Below, in pieces: positions 29,601 through 38,329 of a DNA stretch of 64,000 bases. Made by a program: the position numbers and the translations under genes. Position 1 is the stretch's first letter. Every line of letters begins with the position of its first letter. The DNA is from an uncultured Algibacter sp. (GTDB lineage: Bacteria; Bacteroidota; Bacteroidia; Flavobacteriales; Flavobacteriaceae), in assembly GCF_947487575.1 (NCBI RefSeq), contig NZ_CANKXG010000007.1, forward strand, positions 62,001 through 126,000, in the 5' to 3' direction. The notes under the pieces were generated by a model. It did not search any database. It was not told where the DNA came from and was given only the letters and a program-made list of their open reading frames with translations.

Positions 29601-31386
29601 AGGAACACTTACCATTGCAAATCCAACCGAATTTTTAGATGAGGCAAATTCAGGTCATAGTTTGACAGTCTCTAATTATTTGGAACTTGATGGAATTATT
29701 GATTTGGTTGGTGAGTCACAGTTGGTACAGACCGAAGGAAGTGTCCTTGATGCCAGTAGTGGCGGTTATATTGAAAGAGATCAGCAAGGGACAGCTAATG
29801 GTTATAACTATAATTATTGGTCTTCGTCAGTAAGTCATCTTGGTGGAGATGTGGATGTTAGAGGGACTGGTATAGCGGCAACAAATGCCAATTATACTAT
29901 AAGCGGAGAAATTAATGACGGCTCATTATCGGCATTTTATCAAGACCTGTTGTTTAGTGATGATGTTGATGGAAGCGGTTCTATACCTCCTCCAGGATTC
30001 GCTAAAACTATAAGTACGGCCTGGCTGTATAAGTTTTATGGTGAGTCAGACAATTATTATGCTTGGAATAAAATTGATGAATCGACACCTATACTCCCAG
30101 GGGAAGGATTTACAATGAAAGGAACTTCAGGTTCCATTCCAATTTCAACAAAACAAAATTATGTATTCACAGGACTACCATTTAATGGAGATATTACATT
30201 GGAATTAGATAATACTTCTCTTGAGATAGCTAGGTTAATTGGAAACCCTTATCCATCGGCTATTGATGCCACCGAGTTTATTTTGGATAATATGAGTATT
30301 GCAGATGGAGGAAATAATACAACCGGAACAATTTTTAACGGAGCATTATATTTTTGGGACCATTTTGGTGAGCAAAATTCACATGTATTAAAAGACTATG
30401 TGGGTGGCTACTCAACACGTAATTTGATAGGTGGTGCTATCGCAATTTCAAATGATTCTAGAATTGATGATAATATGGCAGCAGGAACAAAAATTCCTGG
30501 ACAATACATTCCAGTGAATCAAGGTTTCTTCGTGTCTACCGCTTTAGATGGTTTTGATAATGATAATGGAATGCCAATAGCAACAGTAGATGGTGGGGAT
30601 ATTGTTTTTAAAAATAGTCAACGTGTTTTTGCAAGAGAAGATGGTTCAGCTTCAATATTTGTAAGACCATCAAATGCAAAAAAAGAAAGTACTACGTCTA
30701 ATAATGAAGATAATACACCTAAAATTAAATTAAAGTATATCTCTCCAAAAGGTTATCATAGACAAATAGTTTTAGGTGCAAATGAAAATGCATCAGAAAG
30801 TTTTGATATTGGCTATGATGCTTTTATGATAGATGTGGGTGAAGAGGACATGTATTGGTATTTTGCTAATAGTAAATTTGTAATTCAAGGTGTTAATAAG
30901 TTTGAAGATACTCAAGAATTTCCATTAGGATTGATAGTTAAGGAAGCTGGAATTATAAAAATAAATTTGGATGAACTGGAAAACATAAATAAAAATATGG
31001 CAGTTTATATTAGAGATTATGTAACAAACGAAACATATAATATTAAAAATAATTCTTTTGAGTTGTTTTTAGAGCCTGGTAATTATAATGATAGATTTGC
31101 ATTAGTTTTTAACAGTGCGTCACTCGATGTAGAAGAAAATAACGGGCCAATAGCCGATATTCGGGTGTATTATATTAAGGAATCATCACAATTAAAAATA
31201 ACAAATAAAAAGAATATTCATTTATCGAGTATAGATTTGTATAATATTTTAGGTCAAAACATAACTTCTATAAAGTTAAATTCAACTAAAGATGAATCTA
31301 TTAAACTAAATGTTTCAGCTGGCGCTTATATTGTTAAAATCAAAACAGAGAAAGGGAATCTAAGTAAAAAAATAATTACTGAATAG
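26671..31386 (+). CDS. Large surface/secreted protein with choice-of-anchor-type, GEVED and LamG-like domains and a T9SS C-terminal sorting domain
   Basis: WMDWNNDGDFDDPGEEYDMGSA...GEVEDYSINV; LIDFDGVNEFIDVGDNHDLTSSFSLEAWV...; C-terminus SSIDLYNILGQNI...SAGAYIVKIKTEKGNLSKKIITE. Confidence 0.9.
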   Translation: MRQYIPPTLFQKNVFVFFIFIGLNYTLFSQTADFKVQHIQDEVGNTGETNTSFTAVNSLNSVVELANSNRKTHGGPQTHSGNRPGDDMAGARQLTAAGTLTYYRESSSDSRDMRFNTSIWEYIGASGGDNELIVRGRYAVNLNGSTNSVAQAIAGVINANKCIPFVTGIMNSATSQDADSATAVAYLEDATTLRVQKGSNGNNVTVYITLVEFTGINWTVLHGDSGNSSADSGTITLNDGADGTGTATNVSDWSEAIIFSHFRADTGASGVNDAISDLWPVTDPGSNNQSVDWTFHSNHDSAGTNRHFIHVLTNTGLNVVRFQNTSRNAGETAIDITSAGLSDIHQALIVGSSSSSGRGTAYGRGWRNYYLNSTTEAVHWAHRNNNTLSHEIQIIDLSGLQTTFTGPEINVKGNGVNIPDGNTAISLVDDTDFGQLVVTGTASESHTFTIHNQGTSDLTLDSASPYVVITGATADFTLTANPSTPITSGGSTTFTITYDPITAGSHTATVSIANNDTDENPYTFLIFGRGEYCGGAGDLTFDTSVTYVAFNTLSNADNEIPKDNPFEDFTSMSTNVYRNATHNFTVRVNTDGNNTVYTNVWMDWNNDGDFDDPGEEYDMGSATNVSDGATTNSPLAITIPSDAEIGSTGMRVGTKISAYPTSCESGFNGEVEDYSINVVDYLIDFDGVNEFIDVGDNHDLTSSFSLEAWVLQELAVAQGTIISNGNIDATLQTGYHLSIQSGYPNLTWYDNSNNEIINITSPYLIPNNEWHHIAATYDGVDAKLYIDGIEVVSGATVTAPSSTVQSFKIGAETVNYATTPLQANFFDGAIQEVRVWDVSLSEDQIREMMNQHIEQNGTSIKGSTVPLDISGGLLWSNLLGYYPLDSNTAFDSSDYSVDGTPMNIKLIQSVSAPLPYETDGDSDWDASTTWLNGDDVYIPNSIGVDASTTIDWNIVELTNDVSSGDRDITLNSLVTIAGTLTIANPTEFLDEANSGHSLTVSNYLELDGIIDLVGESQLVQTEGSVLDASSGGYIERDQQGTANGYNYNYWSSSVSHLGGDVDVRGTGIAATNANYTISGEINDGSLSAFYQDLLFSDDVDGSGSIPPPGFAKTISTAWLYKFYGESDNYYAWNKIDESTPILPGEGFTMKGTSGSIPISTKQNYVFTGLPFNGDITLELDNTSLEIARLIGNPYPSAIDATEFILDNMSIADGGNNTTGTIFNGALYFWDHFGEQNSHVLKDYVGGYSTRNLIGGAIAISNDSRIDDNMAAGTKIPGQYIPVNQGFFVSTALDGFDNDNGMPIATVDGGDIVFKNSQRVFAREDGSASIFVRPSNAKKESTTSNNEDNTPKIKLKYISPKGYHRQIVLGANENASESFDIGYDAFMIDVGEEDMYWYFANSKFVIQGVNKFEDTQEFPLGLIVKEAGIIKINLDELENINKNMAVYIRDYVTNETYNIKNNSFELFLEPGNYNDRFALVFNSASLDVEENNGPIADIRVYYIKESSQLKITNKKNIHLSSIDLYNILGQNITSIKLNSTKDESIKLNVSAGAYIVKIKTEKGNLSKKIITE

Positions 31387-31426
31387 TTGTTTTTAGTTTA
31401 GCCAAATTAGGTCTAAGTGTCAGTGA

Positions 31427-32674
31427 TTACCAAGTTTTATTAAGTAAGCCAATCCTTTTTTTTGTTAAATATTGTTTTTCAAGCGTATTTGTAACCGTAT
31501 CTAAGGCCAAATCAATGTATTTAATGGCTTTGTTTATTTCGTTAATGTTTGCATAATAATCTGATTTGGTGGCATAAAATAAATAGGCACGCTGTTCAAA
31601 ATCTTTAGGTTTTATATTTCTTAAATGATTTTTTGCAAGGTCGTAATCTTTCTTTTGCATGCACACTACAGCCATGGTTAAAACATGAATTGGGCTGGGT
31701 TGTATTATGTTTAAGCATTGATACCAATAGTGAATTTTTTCCCAGTTTGTATCTTCAAATCGAGAAACACGTAAATGTTCGGCAGCAATGGCGGCTTCAT
31801 AGTGATAGCAAGAAAACTCAGAGTATTCAACAGCTTTATTCATCATGGTGTTTCCTAATTTGATTAATGGAAAATACCACTTGCTTCTATCTTGAGTTTT
31901 TAAATCCAGAAGTTCATTTGCAGAATTGGTTTTAGTTTCTAATCGTGATGCATGAAAGCACATTAGGGCACACAACGCATAAACATCAGGTGTTCTGGTA
32001 AGCTTGTTTTTTAAGAGCATTTGAGTTAATCTAATGGCTTCGCCACACAGCTCTTTTCTAACTAATTTTTCTTTTTTGTTGGAATGAAAACCTTCATTAA
32101 AAATAAGGTATAACACTTCCATAACACTTTCTAAGCGAATTTTAAGTGATTTCCCTTGAGGAATTTTAAATTTAATATCTGAATTCTGAATTGCTTTTCT
32201 AGCTCGAAACAAACGTTTTTTTACAGTCTCATCTTTGGTAAGTAACGCCGATGCTATTTCTTTTATGTTAAACCCCGAAACCGTTTTTAAAGCAAACGAA
32301 ATTCTGTCTCTTGGGTCTAGTTTTGGGTGGCATGCTGTAAAAATCATACGCAGTTGGGCATCCTCAATTTCCGTGTCTAAAAACAAATCGTTTATGGCAA
32401 TACTATCTGTGCCTTGATTAATGTTTGGTAGGTAATTTTGCTCGGTTTTTAATTTTCTAAAAATATCAATAACTCTATTTTTGGCAGCTTTAATTAACCA
32501 AGCTTCTGGATTTTCAGGTTGTTTGTTTCTCCAACTTAAACTTGCTTTTATAAAAGTGTCTTGTACCGCATCTTCTATGATATTAAGATACTTTAACCCG
32601 AAAATTCGAGTTAAAACAGAAACCATCTTTCCGCTATGGTGGCGAAAAAGATGGTCTATAAGTTTAGTTTCCAT
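31427..32674 (-). CDS. ECF sigma factor with C-terminal helical/TPR extension (ECF42-like, DUF6596)
   Basis: LFRHHSGKMVSVLTRIFGLKYLNIIEDAVQDTFIKA, FTACHPKLDPRDRISFALKTVSGFNIKEIASALLTKDETVKKRLFRARKAI, LYLIFNEGFHS. Confidence 0.92.
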   Translation of the reverse strand: METKLIDHLFRHHSGKMVSVLTRIFGLKYLNIIEDAVQDTFIKASLSWRNKQPENPEAWLIKAAKNRVIDIFRKLKTEQNYLPNINQGTDSIAINDLFLDTEIEDAQLRMIFTACHPKLDPRDRISFALKTVSGFNIKEIASALLTKDETVKKRLFRARKAIQNSDIKFKIPQGKSLKIRLESVMEVLYLIFNEGFHSNKKEKLVRKELCGEAIRLTQMLLKNKLTRTPDVYALCALMCFHASRLETKTNSANELLDLKTQDRSKWYFPLIKLGNTMMNKAVEYSEFSCYHYEAAIAAEHLRVSRFEDTNWEKIHYWYQCLNIIQPSPIHVLTMAVVCMQKKDYDLAKNHLRNIKPKDFEQRAYLFYATKSDYYANINEINKAIKYIDLALDTVTNTLEKQYLTKKRIGLLNKTW

Positions 32675-33021
32675 TAGCGGTCAAATACCATGATTTCACG
32701 AATTTCTACAGTGCCATCCAAATCGTAGTCTGGATAATCTTCTGCAATTATAACAACGTCATCAAAGTTTTTGGCCTGTACGGTGTAATAACCTCCAACT
32801 ATTTCCTTTACTTCAGCCGAAGTTAAATCAGTAACCGTTCTGTTTTTGCCAACCACCCTTCTTATCTGTGGTGTTAAAGCTTCTCCTCCTTTTAAAATGC
32901 CTTGTTCTTGCATTTTGTTGCCCCAAGCAAACCATTTTTCCATTCTGGTTTGTAATTCTTCAGGGGATAATCCTAAATCAGTGTAATCGGCTCCGGTAAA
33001 AATCATCATAAATTCTTTCAT
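32674..33021 (-). CDS. YCII-related/DGPF-domain protein
   Basis: MKEFMMIFTGADYTDLGLSPEELQTRMEKWFAWGNKMQEQGILKGGEALTP...VEIREIMVFDR; overlaps the start of the ECF42-like gene. Confidence 0.9.
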   Translation of the reverse strand: MKEFMMIFTGADYTDLGLSPEELQTRMEKWFAWGNKMQEQGILKGGEALTPQIRRVVGKNRTVTDLTSAEVKEIVGGYYTVQAKNFDDVVIIAEDYPDYDLDGTVEIREIMVFDR

Positions 33022-33109
33022 AATTATATATTTTAAAGTTTATACCTGTAAGACGTTTGCCAAAATATAAAAGGGGACAGGTTTTTCAAATTTAATTTAT
33101 TTTTATTTA

Positions 33110-33150
33110 GGTGTTACTTCAATAATGGGTGCTGCTTCAATCTTTAGCGC
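33110..33150 (+). repeat. Degenerate, internally deleted GCGTTA/TAACGC repeat, copy F
   Basis: GGTGTTACTTCAATAATGGGTGCTGCTTCAATCTTTAGCGC resembles the two ends of copy B. Confidence 0.45.
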
Positions 33151-33345
33151 GAAAAAAGGAAATGATTAAAAACGCTTTAATTATTCGGGAAGTTCGTTTA
33201 ACGTTGTTAAGTATGATTTAGTTGCATGGTTAAGTAACTAATTTAGTAAACAAAAACAAACGCGATAAAATTCCGAGGGAATTTTTCAAATAAGTACTTG
33301 CCTAAGCAATGAATTATACACATCTTAAGTTTGTAATCACTAAAT

Positions 33346-33984
33346 TTAATCTTTTGGCCTTGATGGTGGACTAAAATAGTTTTCATCAATTAAAAGTATT
33401 TTCAAATCCCTTTTGTTTGTAATTCGATAATAAGTTTCTGTAAGTTGATTTAAGATGTTAGGCAGATTATTAAATTCATTTTTATCATCATACTGAATAC
33501 ATATCGTTAGCTTTTCTGAGCTTTCACTTAAGTCTAAATTTTTCCCATTATTTTCAATATCTTTTTTTAAAACATTCTCTAAATTATCTAAAGAAATACC
33601 AGATTCATTGTTTTTACTAATCTTATTATTATAGATTCCAATTGCATTTTTAAGTTTGATAAATCTAATAGAATCTTCTTTCAGACAAGTGTTTCTGAAA
33701 TAAATGGTTTTAATTTTACCGTCTGTTGTTGAAGTTATTTTCGGTATACTATCATTACAGATTATTTTTTCAATTCGATTAATTAGGTCAATCCAGTTTT
33801 CGAAATTATTAACGTTTAATTCAACGCCTAGACTATCATTTTGTCTATTCCACTTTCCAAATTCCATTTGAACCAAGGTCGTTTCTTTTTGTGTTGACTC
33901 TTTTTCTTTTTTGTCAGTGTTTCGACACCCGATTATTGTTAAAATTAGTATAACAGAAAAAGATACTTTAATTTTATTTACCAT
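33346..33984 (-). CDS. Hypothetical lipoprotein
   Basis: MVNKIKVSFSVILILTIIGCRNTDKKEKE lipobox; no recognised domain. Confidence 0.65.
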   Translation of the reverse strand: MVNKIKVSFSVILILTIIGCRNTDKKEKESTQKETTLVQMEFGKWNRQNDSLGVELNVNNFENWIDLINRIEKIICNDSIPKITSTTDGKIKTIYFRNTCLKEDSIRFIKLKNAIGIYNNKISKNNESGISLDNLENVLKKDIENNGKNLDLSESSEKLTICIQYDDKNEFNNLPNILNQLTETYYRITNKRDLKILLIDENYFSPPSRPKD

Positions 33985-34103
33985 TTCGTTTAGCTTGTAT
34001 GTACCACAATGTTCCACTGATAAAAAATCGTTTCAATGTTTTTTATCAAGTGTTAAACGAAGTTAGCTAATTTTTCTTACAAAGCAAAGTGTGTGTTTCA
34101 TAA

Positions 34104-34139
34104 AAAAAGAGACTGTCTAAATTTAGACAGCCTCTTTTA
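34104..34139 (-). terminator. Terminator of pruA
   Basis: AAAAAAGAGACTGTCTAAATTTAGACAGCCTCTTTT. Confidence 0.8.
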
Positions 34140-34167
34140 TAAATCTATAGTTTCTCGTTTAAGAGAT

Positions 34168-35796
34168 TTATTCTCCCAAAAATGGATATCTATAATCCGT
34201 TGGTGTAACAAAAGTTTCTTTAATCATTCTAGGCGATACCCAACGTAATAAGTTTTGAGCACTACCTGCTTTATCGTTTGTTCCTGATGCCCTTGCTCCT
34301 CCAAATGGTTGTTGTCCTACAACAGCTCCTGTTGGTTTGTCATTAATATAGAAATTTCCAGCAGCGTTTTGTAAGGCCTCCGTAGCTTGTGTAACGGCAT
34401 ATCTGTCTTTTGATATAATGGCACCTGTTAAAGCATATTCGCTAGTTTCATCAACAAGTTTTAAAGTTTCCGCGTAAGCGTCATCTTCATAAACATAAAT
34501 AGTAATTACAGGGCCAAAAAGCTCTGTACGCATGGTGGTGTATTTTGGGTCTTTGGCAAGAATTACAGTAGGTTCAATAAAATACCCTTTACTTTTATCG
34601 TAATTACCACCGGCAATAATGTTTGCATCAGTATCCGCTTTTGCGCCATCAATAAATTTAGCTAATTTATCAAAAGAACCTTCATGTATAACAGCAGTAA
34701 TAAAATTACTCATATCTTCAGGAGAACCCATTTTTAGTGACTTAACATCTTTCAAAACAAATTTCTTTACATCACTCCATAAGCTTTTTGGAATATAAGC
34801 CCTTGATGCTGCACTACATTTTTGTCCTTGAAATTCGAAAGCGCCACGAACTATTGCTGTAGCCACTTGTTTTGCATTAGCTGATTTGTGAGCAACAATA
34901 AAATCTTTTCCGCCAGTTTCTCCAACAATTCTTGGGTAAGTTTTATAATTGTGGATGTTGTTTCCAATTTGCTTCCAAAGTTCTTTAAATATGAACGTAG
35001 AACCCGTAAAGTGTAAACCAGAAAAATCTGGACTAGCCATTACTGTATTTGTAATCATCACTGGGTCACCAAACACAACATTAATTACACCAGGAGGCAC
35101 GCCAGCTTCTTCAAATACATCCATAATTACTTTTGCAGAATATACTTGGCTATCACTAGGTTTCCAAACTACAACATTACCCATTAAAGCCATGCATGCT
35201 GGTAAATTTCCAGCAATGGCAGTAAAGTTAAAAGGTGTTACGGCATAAGTAAAACCTTCTAACGGACGGTATTCTATTCTATTCCAAGCATCATTTGTGC
35301 TTTCTGGTTGTTCCATGTAAATGTCGGTCATAAACTGAACATTAAAACGTAAAAAATCTATAAACTCACAAGCAGCATCAATTTCTGCTTGGTGGATGGT
35401 TTTAGATTGCGCAATCATAGTAGCAGCGTTTATTTTAGCTCTATATGGGCCAGCAATAAGTTCGGCTGCTTTTAAAAAGATACCTGCACGTTGTTCCCAT
35501 GGTATTTGAGACCATGTTTTTCTAGCTTCTAAAGCGGTAGAAATAGCATCTTCAACATGCGATTGTTCAGCTAAATGATATGTTCCAACAATGTGTTGGT
35601 GGTTATGCGGTGGAGACATGGTTCTGGTGTTTCCAGTTTTTACATCCTCACCATTAATATATAAAGGAACATCAGTTTTGCTATTAAACATAGCTCTATA
35701 AGTCTTTAAAACTGCATCGCGTTCTGGTGATCCAGGAGCATAAGATTTTACAGGTTCATTAACCGCAACTGGCACATTAAAAAAGCCTTTTCCCAT
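34168..35796 (-). CDS. pruA: L-glutamate gamma-semialdehyde (1-pyrroline-5-carboxylate) dehydrogenase
   Basis: ISTALEARKTWSQIPWEQRAGIFLKAAELI, VTPFNFTAIAGNLPACMALMGNVVVWKPSD, VGETGGKDFIVAH, FEFQGQKCSAASRAYIP, QPFGGARASGTNDKAGSAQNLLRWVSPR. Confidence 0.97.
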   Translation of the reverse strand: MGKGFFNVPVAVNEPVKSYAPGSPERDAVLKTYRAMFNSKTDVPLYINGEDVKTGNTRTMSPPHNHQHIVGTYHLAEQSHVEDAISTALEARKTWSQIPWEQRAGIFLKAAELIAGPYRAKINAATMIAQSKTIHQAEIDAACEFIDFLRFNVQFMTDIYMEQPESTNDAWNRIEYRPLEGFTYAVTPFNFTAIAGNLPACMALMGNVVVWKPSDSQVYSAKVIMDVFEEAGVPPGVINVVFGDPVMITNTVMASPDFSGLHFTGSTFIFKELWKQIGNNIHNYKTYPRIVGETGGKDFIVAHKSANAKQVATAIVRGAFEFQGQKCSAASRAYIPKSLWSDVKKFVLKDVKSLKMGSPEDMSNFITAVIHEGSFDKLAKFIDGAKADTDANIIAGGNYDKSKGYFIEPTVILAKDPKYTTMRTELFGPVITIYVYEDDAYAETLKLVDETSEYALTGAIISKDRYAVTQATEALQNAAGNFYINDKPTGAVVGQQPFGGARASGTNDKAGSAQNLLRWVSPRMIKETFVTPTDYRYPFLGE

Positions 35797-35947
35797 AATA
35801 TTTGATTTTTTGTTATTGAATTTTCAGTAAATGTGCTACAAATTTACGAATTATTAAATGATAATTTAAATTTTACAGTTCTTAAAAGCGCGTTAAATTT
35901 TATTTATTTTTTGTAAGTTGCCAAAGCGTTTTAAGACTACGTTTTGT

Positions 35948-36670
35948 ATGTGTACAGTTACAATAATTCCCGTTGGTAATAATGATTTTGTGTTAACAAC
36001 AAATAGGGATGAATCACCAGAAAGAGTATCTTTAGTTCCAGATTTTTATACTATTGAGGATACTAAATTGTTGTTTCCAAAGGATAAAATGGGAGGCACT
36101 TGGATTGGTGTAAGTGAAAAAAACCGTGTGATATGTGTTTTAAATGGTGGTTTTGTTAAACATGAAAGGCAATCAAGTTATAGGAAAAGTAGAGGTATTG
36201 TGGCCAACGATTTTATGGTTTCAAATAATATAGTTGAAACTGTTGAAGGTTATAACCTTGATAATATTGAACCGTTTACCATTGTAATTGCAGATTGGAA
36301 TAATGGATTGAAATTCTACGAACTTGTTTGGGATGGTAAATACAAGCATTTTATTAAATTACCTTTTGATTCGCGAATTTGGTCATCTTCAACACTATAT
36401 TTTGAAGGAATGCAAAGAGAGCGTCAGCAATGGTTTGAAAATTTTGAAGCTTTAAATGGTTTGAATGCTGAATCGCTTTTGAATTTTCATAAAAAAAAGG
36501 ATGTTGAAAATATGGAATATGGCATTATCATGAATCGTGGTTTTGTAAAAACAACAAGTATTACACAAGTTAAAAAGCAAGGAAGTGATATAAGTATGCG
36601 CTATGAGAATATTGAGAAAGAAACAATTACTACTAAAACCTTCAACCTTCCAGAGGTAGTTAATGGATAA
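35948..36670 (+). CDS. NRDE/TANGO2-family protein
   Basis: MCTVTIIPVGNNDFVLTTNRDESPER...DKMGGTWIGVSEKNRVICVLNGG; start moved to the MCTV methionine. Confidence 0.9.
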   Translation: MCTVTIIPVGNNDFVLTTNRDESPERVSLVPDFYTIEDTKLLFPKDKMGGTWIGVSEKNRVICVLNGGFVKHERQSSYRKSRGIVANDFMVSNNIVETVEGYNLDNIEPFTIVIADWNNGLKFYELVWDGKYKHFIKLPFDSRIWSSSTLYFEGMQRERQQWFENFEALNGLNAESLLNFHKKKDVENMEYGIIMNRGFVKTTSITQVKKQGSDISMRYENIEKETITTKTFNLPEVVNG

Positions 36671-37661
36671 TACAGGTATTATTTTAACATTGGCATATCC
36701 AGATACTATTGTTATGGTTTCTGAAGAATGGTTTTCTCCTTTTTTAAGGTTTTTAGGCGTTGGAAAAAAGGATTATTTACGTGCTGGTCATGCTGCTTTG
36801 GTTTTGATTGATAAAGAAACTGGTGTTTTAGAATACCATGATTTTGGACGTTATATAACTTCTGAGCCTAACGGACGCGTAAGAGGTCGTGATACTGATA
36901 ATGAATTACATTTTCCGATTAAAGCTGAAATTGAAAATGATACAATTTCTAATTTAGATACTATTCTTGAGTTTCTCGGCACACATCCAAAACTTACGCA
37001 TGGTGATGGGAAATTGGTGGCTTCGGTTTGTAAAACTGTTAATTACCAAAAAGCGCGAACACATATTACTAAAATGCAAAATAAACATTTTATAAGGTAT
37101 GCAGCGTTTATTAAAGATGCTTGTAATTGTGCACGTTTTGTAACAGATACTTTAATTGCTTGCGTAACAGATTCTAAGATAAAAAAGAACCTTGAAAATT
37201 CTAAATGGTTTACGCCAAGTACAGTTGGTAACGTGTTGCTTGCTGATACTGAAAACCATTCTTATACCATTTCAGAAACTGGTTTGATATCTAAATTTGA
37301 AGGTTCTCAAAAGAGTGAAAACTTGCGTTGTTTTTTAGATAGACTGAAAGACCATGAAGTTAATTTGGTCGGAACTCAAAAACCTAAACCTGTTGATGGT
37401 TTACATGAAAGAGCACAATGGCTTTCTGGTATTGCCGCTGGGGCTTGGTTTGAGTTACATAAAACAGATCATGATGTAGAATATCATTTTAAGCGTATAT
37501 CTCCTTACGGGAATATTGATGTACATGATACTTTTATTGTTGAAGATGATTCTTTTGATTACGATTTAGAATTTGAATTTATCCATTATTCTAATTGTAA
37601 GTTCTTTCATGTGAAACAGAATGAGAAAGTTTTTAGGTTTGAACGAAAGTTTGAATTTTAA
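36663..37661 (+). CDS. Conserved hypothetical protein with possible papain-like (NlpC/P60-related) fold
   Basis: GHAALVLIDKETGVLEYHDFGRY and NCARFVTDTL suggest separated His and Cys motifs; overlaps the upstream NRDE gene by 8 nt. Confidence 0.6.
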   Translation: MDNTGIILTLAYPDTIVMVSEEWFSPFLRFLGVGKKDYLRAGHAALVLIDKETGVLEYHDFGRYITSEPNGRVRGRDTDNELHFPIKAEIENDTISNLDTILEFLGTHPKLTHGDGKLVASVCKTVNYQKARTHITKMQNKHFIRYAAFIKDACNCARFVTDTLIACVTDSKIKKNLENSKWFTPSTVGNVLLADTENHSYTISETGLISKFEGSQKSENLRCFLDRLKDHEVNLVGTQKPKPVDGLHERAQWLSGIAAGAWFELHKTDHDVEYHFKRISPYGNIDVHDTFIVEDDSFDYDLEFEFIHYSNCKFFHVKQNEKVFRFERKFEF

Positions 37662-37672
37662 ACGTGTTACTT

Positions 37673-37767
37673 ATGCGTTAGAGATAGAAGAGGAAAGTCC
37701 ACAGCGAGGTACCAGCGAGGAGGACTTGTAACGAAAAGCCCGACCCTTGTGTGGTAACGCCCAAATA
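37673..37767 (-). repeat. Dispersed GCGTTA/TAACGC repeat, copy D
   Basis: Minus strand GGGCGTTACCACACAAGGGTCGGGCTTTTCGTTACAAGTCCTCCTCGCTGGTACCTCGCTGTGGACTTTCCTCTTCTATCTCTAACGC. Confidence 0.85.
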
Positions 37768-37773
37768 AAAAAC

Positions 37774-38160
37774 CTAGTTTATTGCAAAAGGTGCGCTCAG
37801 CTTAAATGTTGGGATAGTAACTTGAAATTTTTTGGTAGTTGTAAAGTTTACCATATTGTAATGCCCTTGCATAGCGCCAAACGGTGAGGTTAATAAACAA
37901 CCTGATGTGTAGGTGTGAGATTCACCTGGTTTAAGTACAGGTTTTTTACCTATAACGCCTTCGCCAGAAACAGTTTCGATGTTGTTTAAGGCATCTAGAA
38001 TTTCCCAATGGCGTGCATTGAGTTGCACAGAATCTTTGCTTTGGTTTTCGATAGTTACGGTATATCCAAAGGCGTACTGTATTTTATAGTTTTTATAAAA
38101 CGAACCCTCGAAAGTAGTTTCGACCGAGATTTTTATGCCTTTTGTAACCTGTTGAACCAT
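37774..38160 (-). CDS. apaG: ApaG domain protein
   Basis: YAFGYTVTIENQSKDSVQLNARHWEILDA...GEGVIGKKPVLKPGESHTYTSGCLLTSPFGAMQGHYNMV. Confidence 0.96.
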   Translation of the reverse strand: MVQQVTKGIKISVETTFEGSFYKNYKIQYAFGYTVTIENQSKDSVQLNARHWEILDALNNIETVSGEGVIGKKPVLKPGESHTYTSGCLLTSPFGAMQGHYNMVNFTTTKKFQVTIPTFKLSAPFAIN

Positions 38161-38329
38161 TGATGTGCAAAGTATTAACGTGTGCTAAAATAATAAATAT
38201 TAAGTGGTTAACGTAAATTTTAACGTGTTTGATGGAAAAATTAGATGAAATGCATTTTTAACCCGCAATAATTGCTAAATATCTATTTAAGCGATTGTTA
38301 ATACTAGCTTATTGAGTATTTAATGCTAC

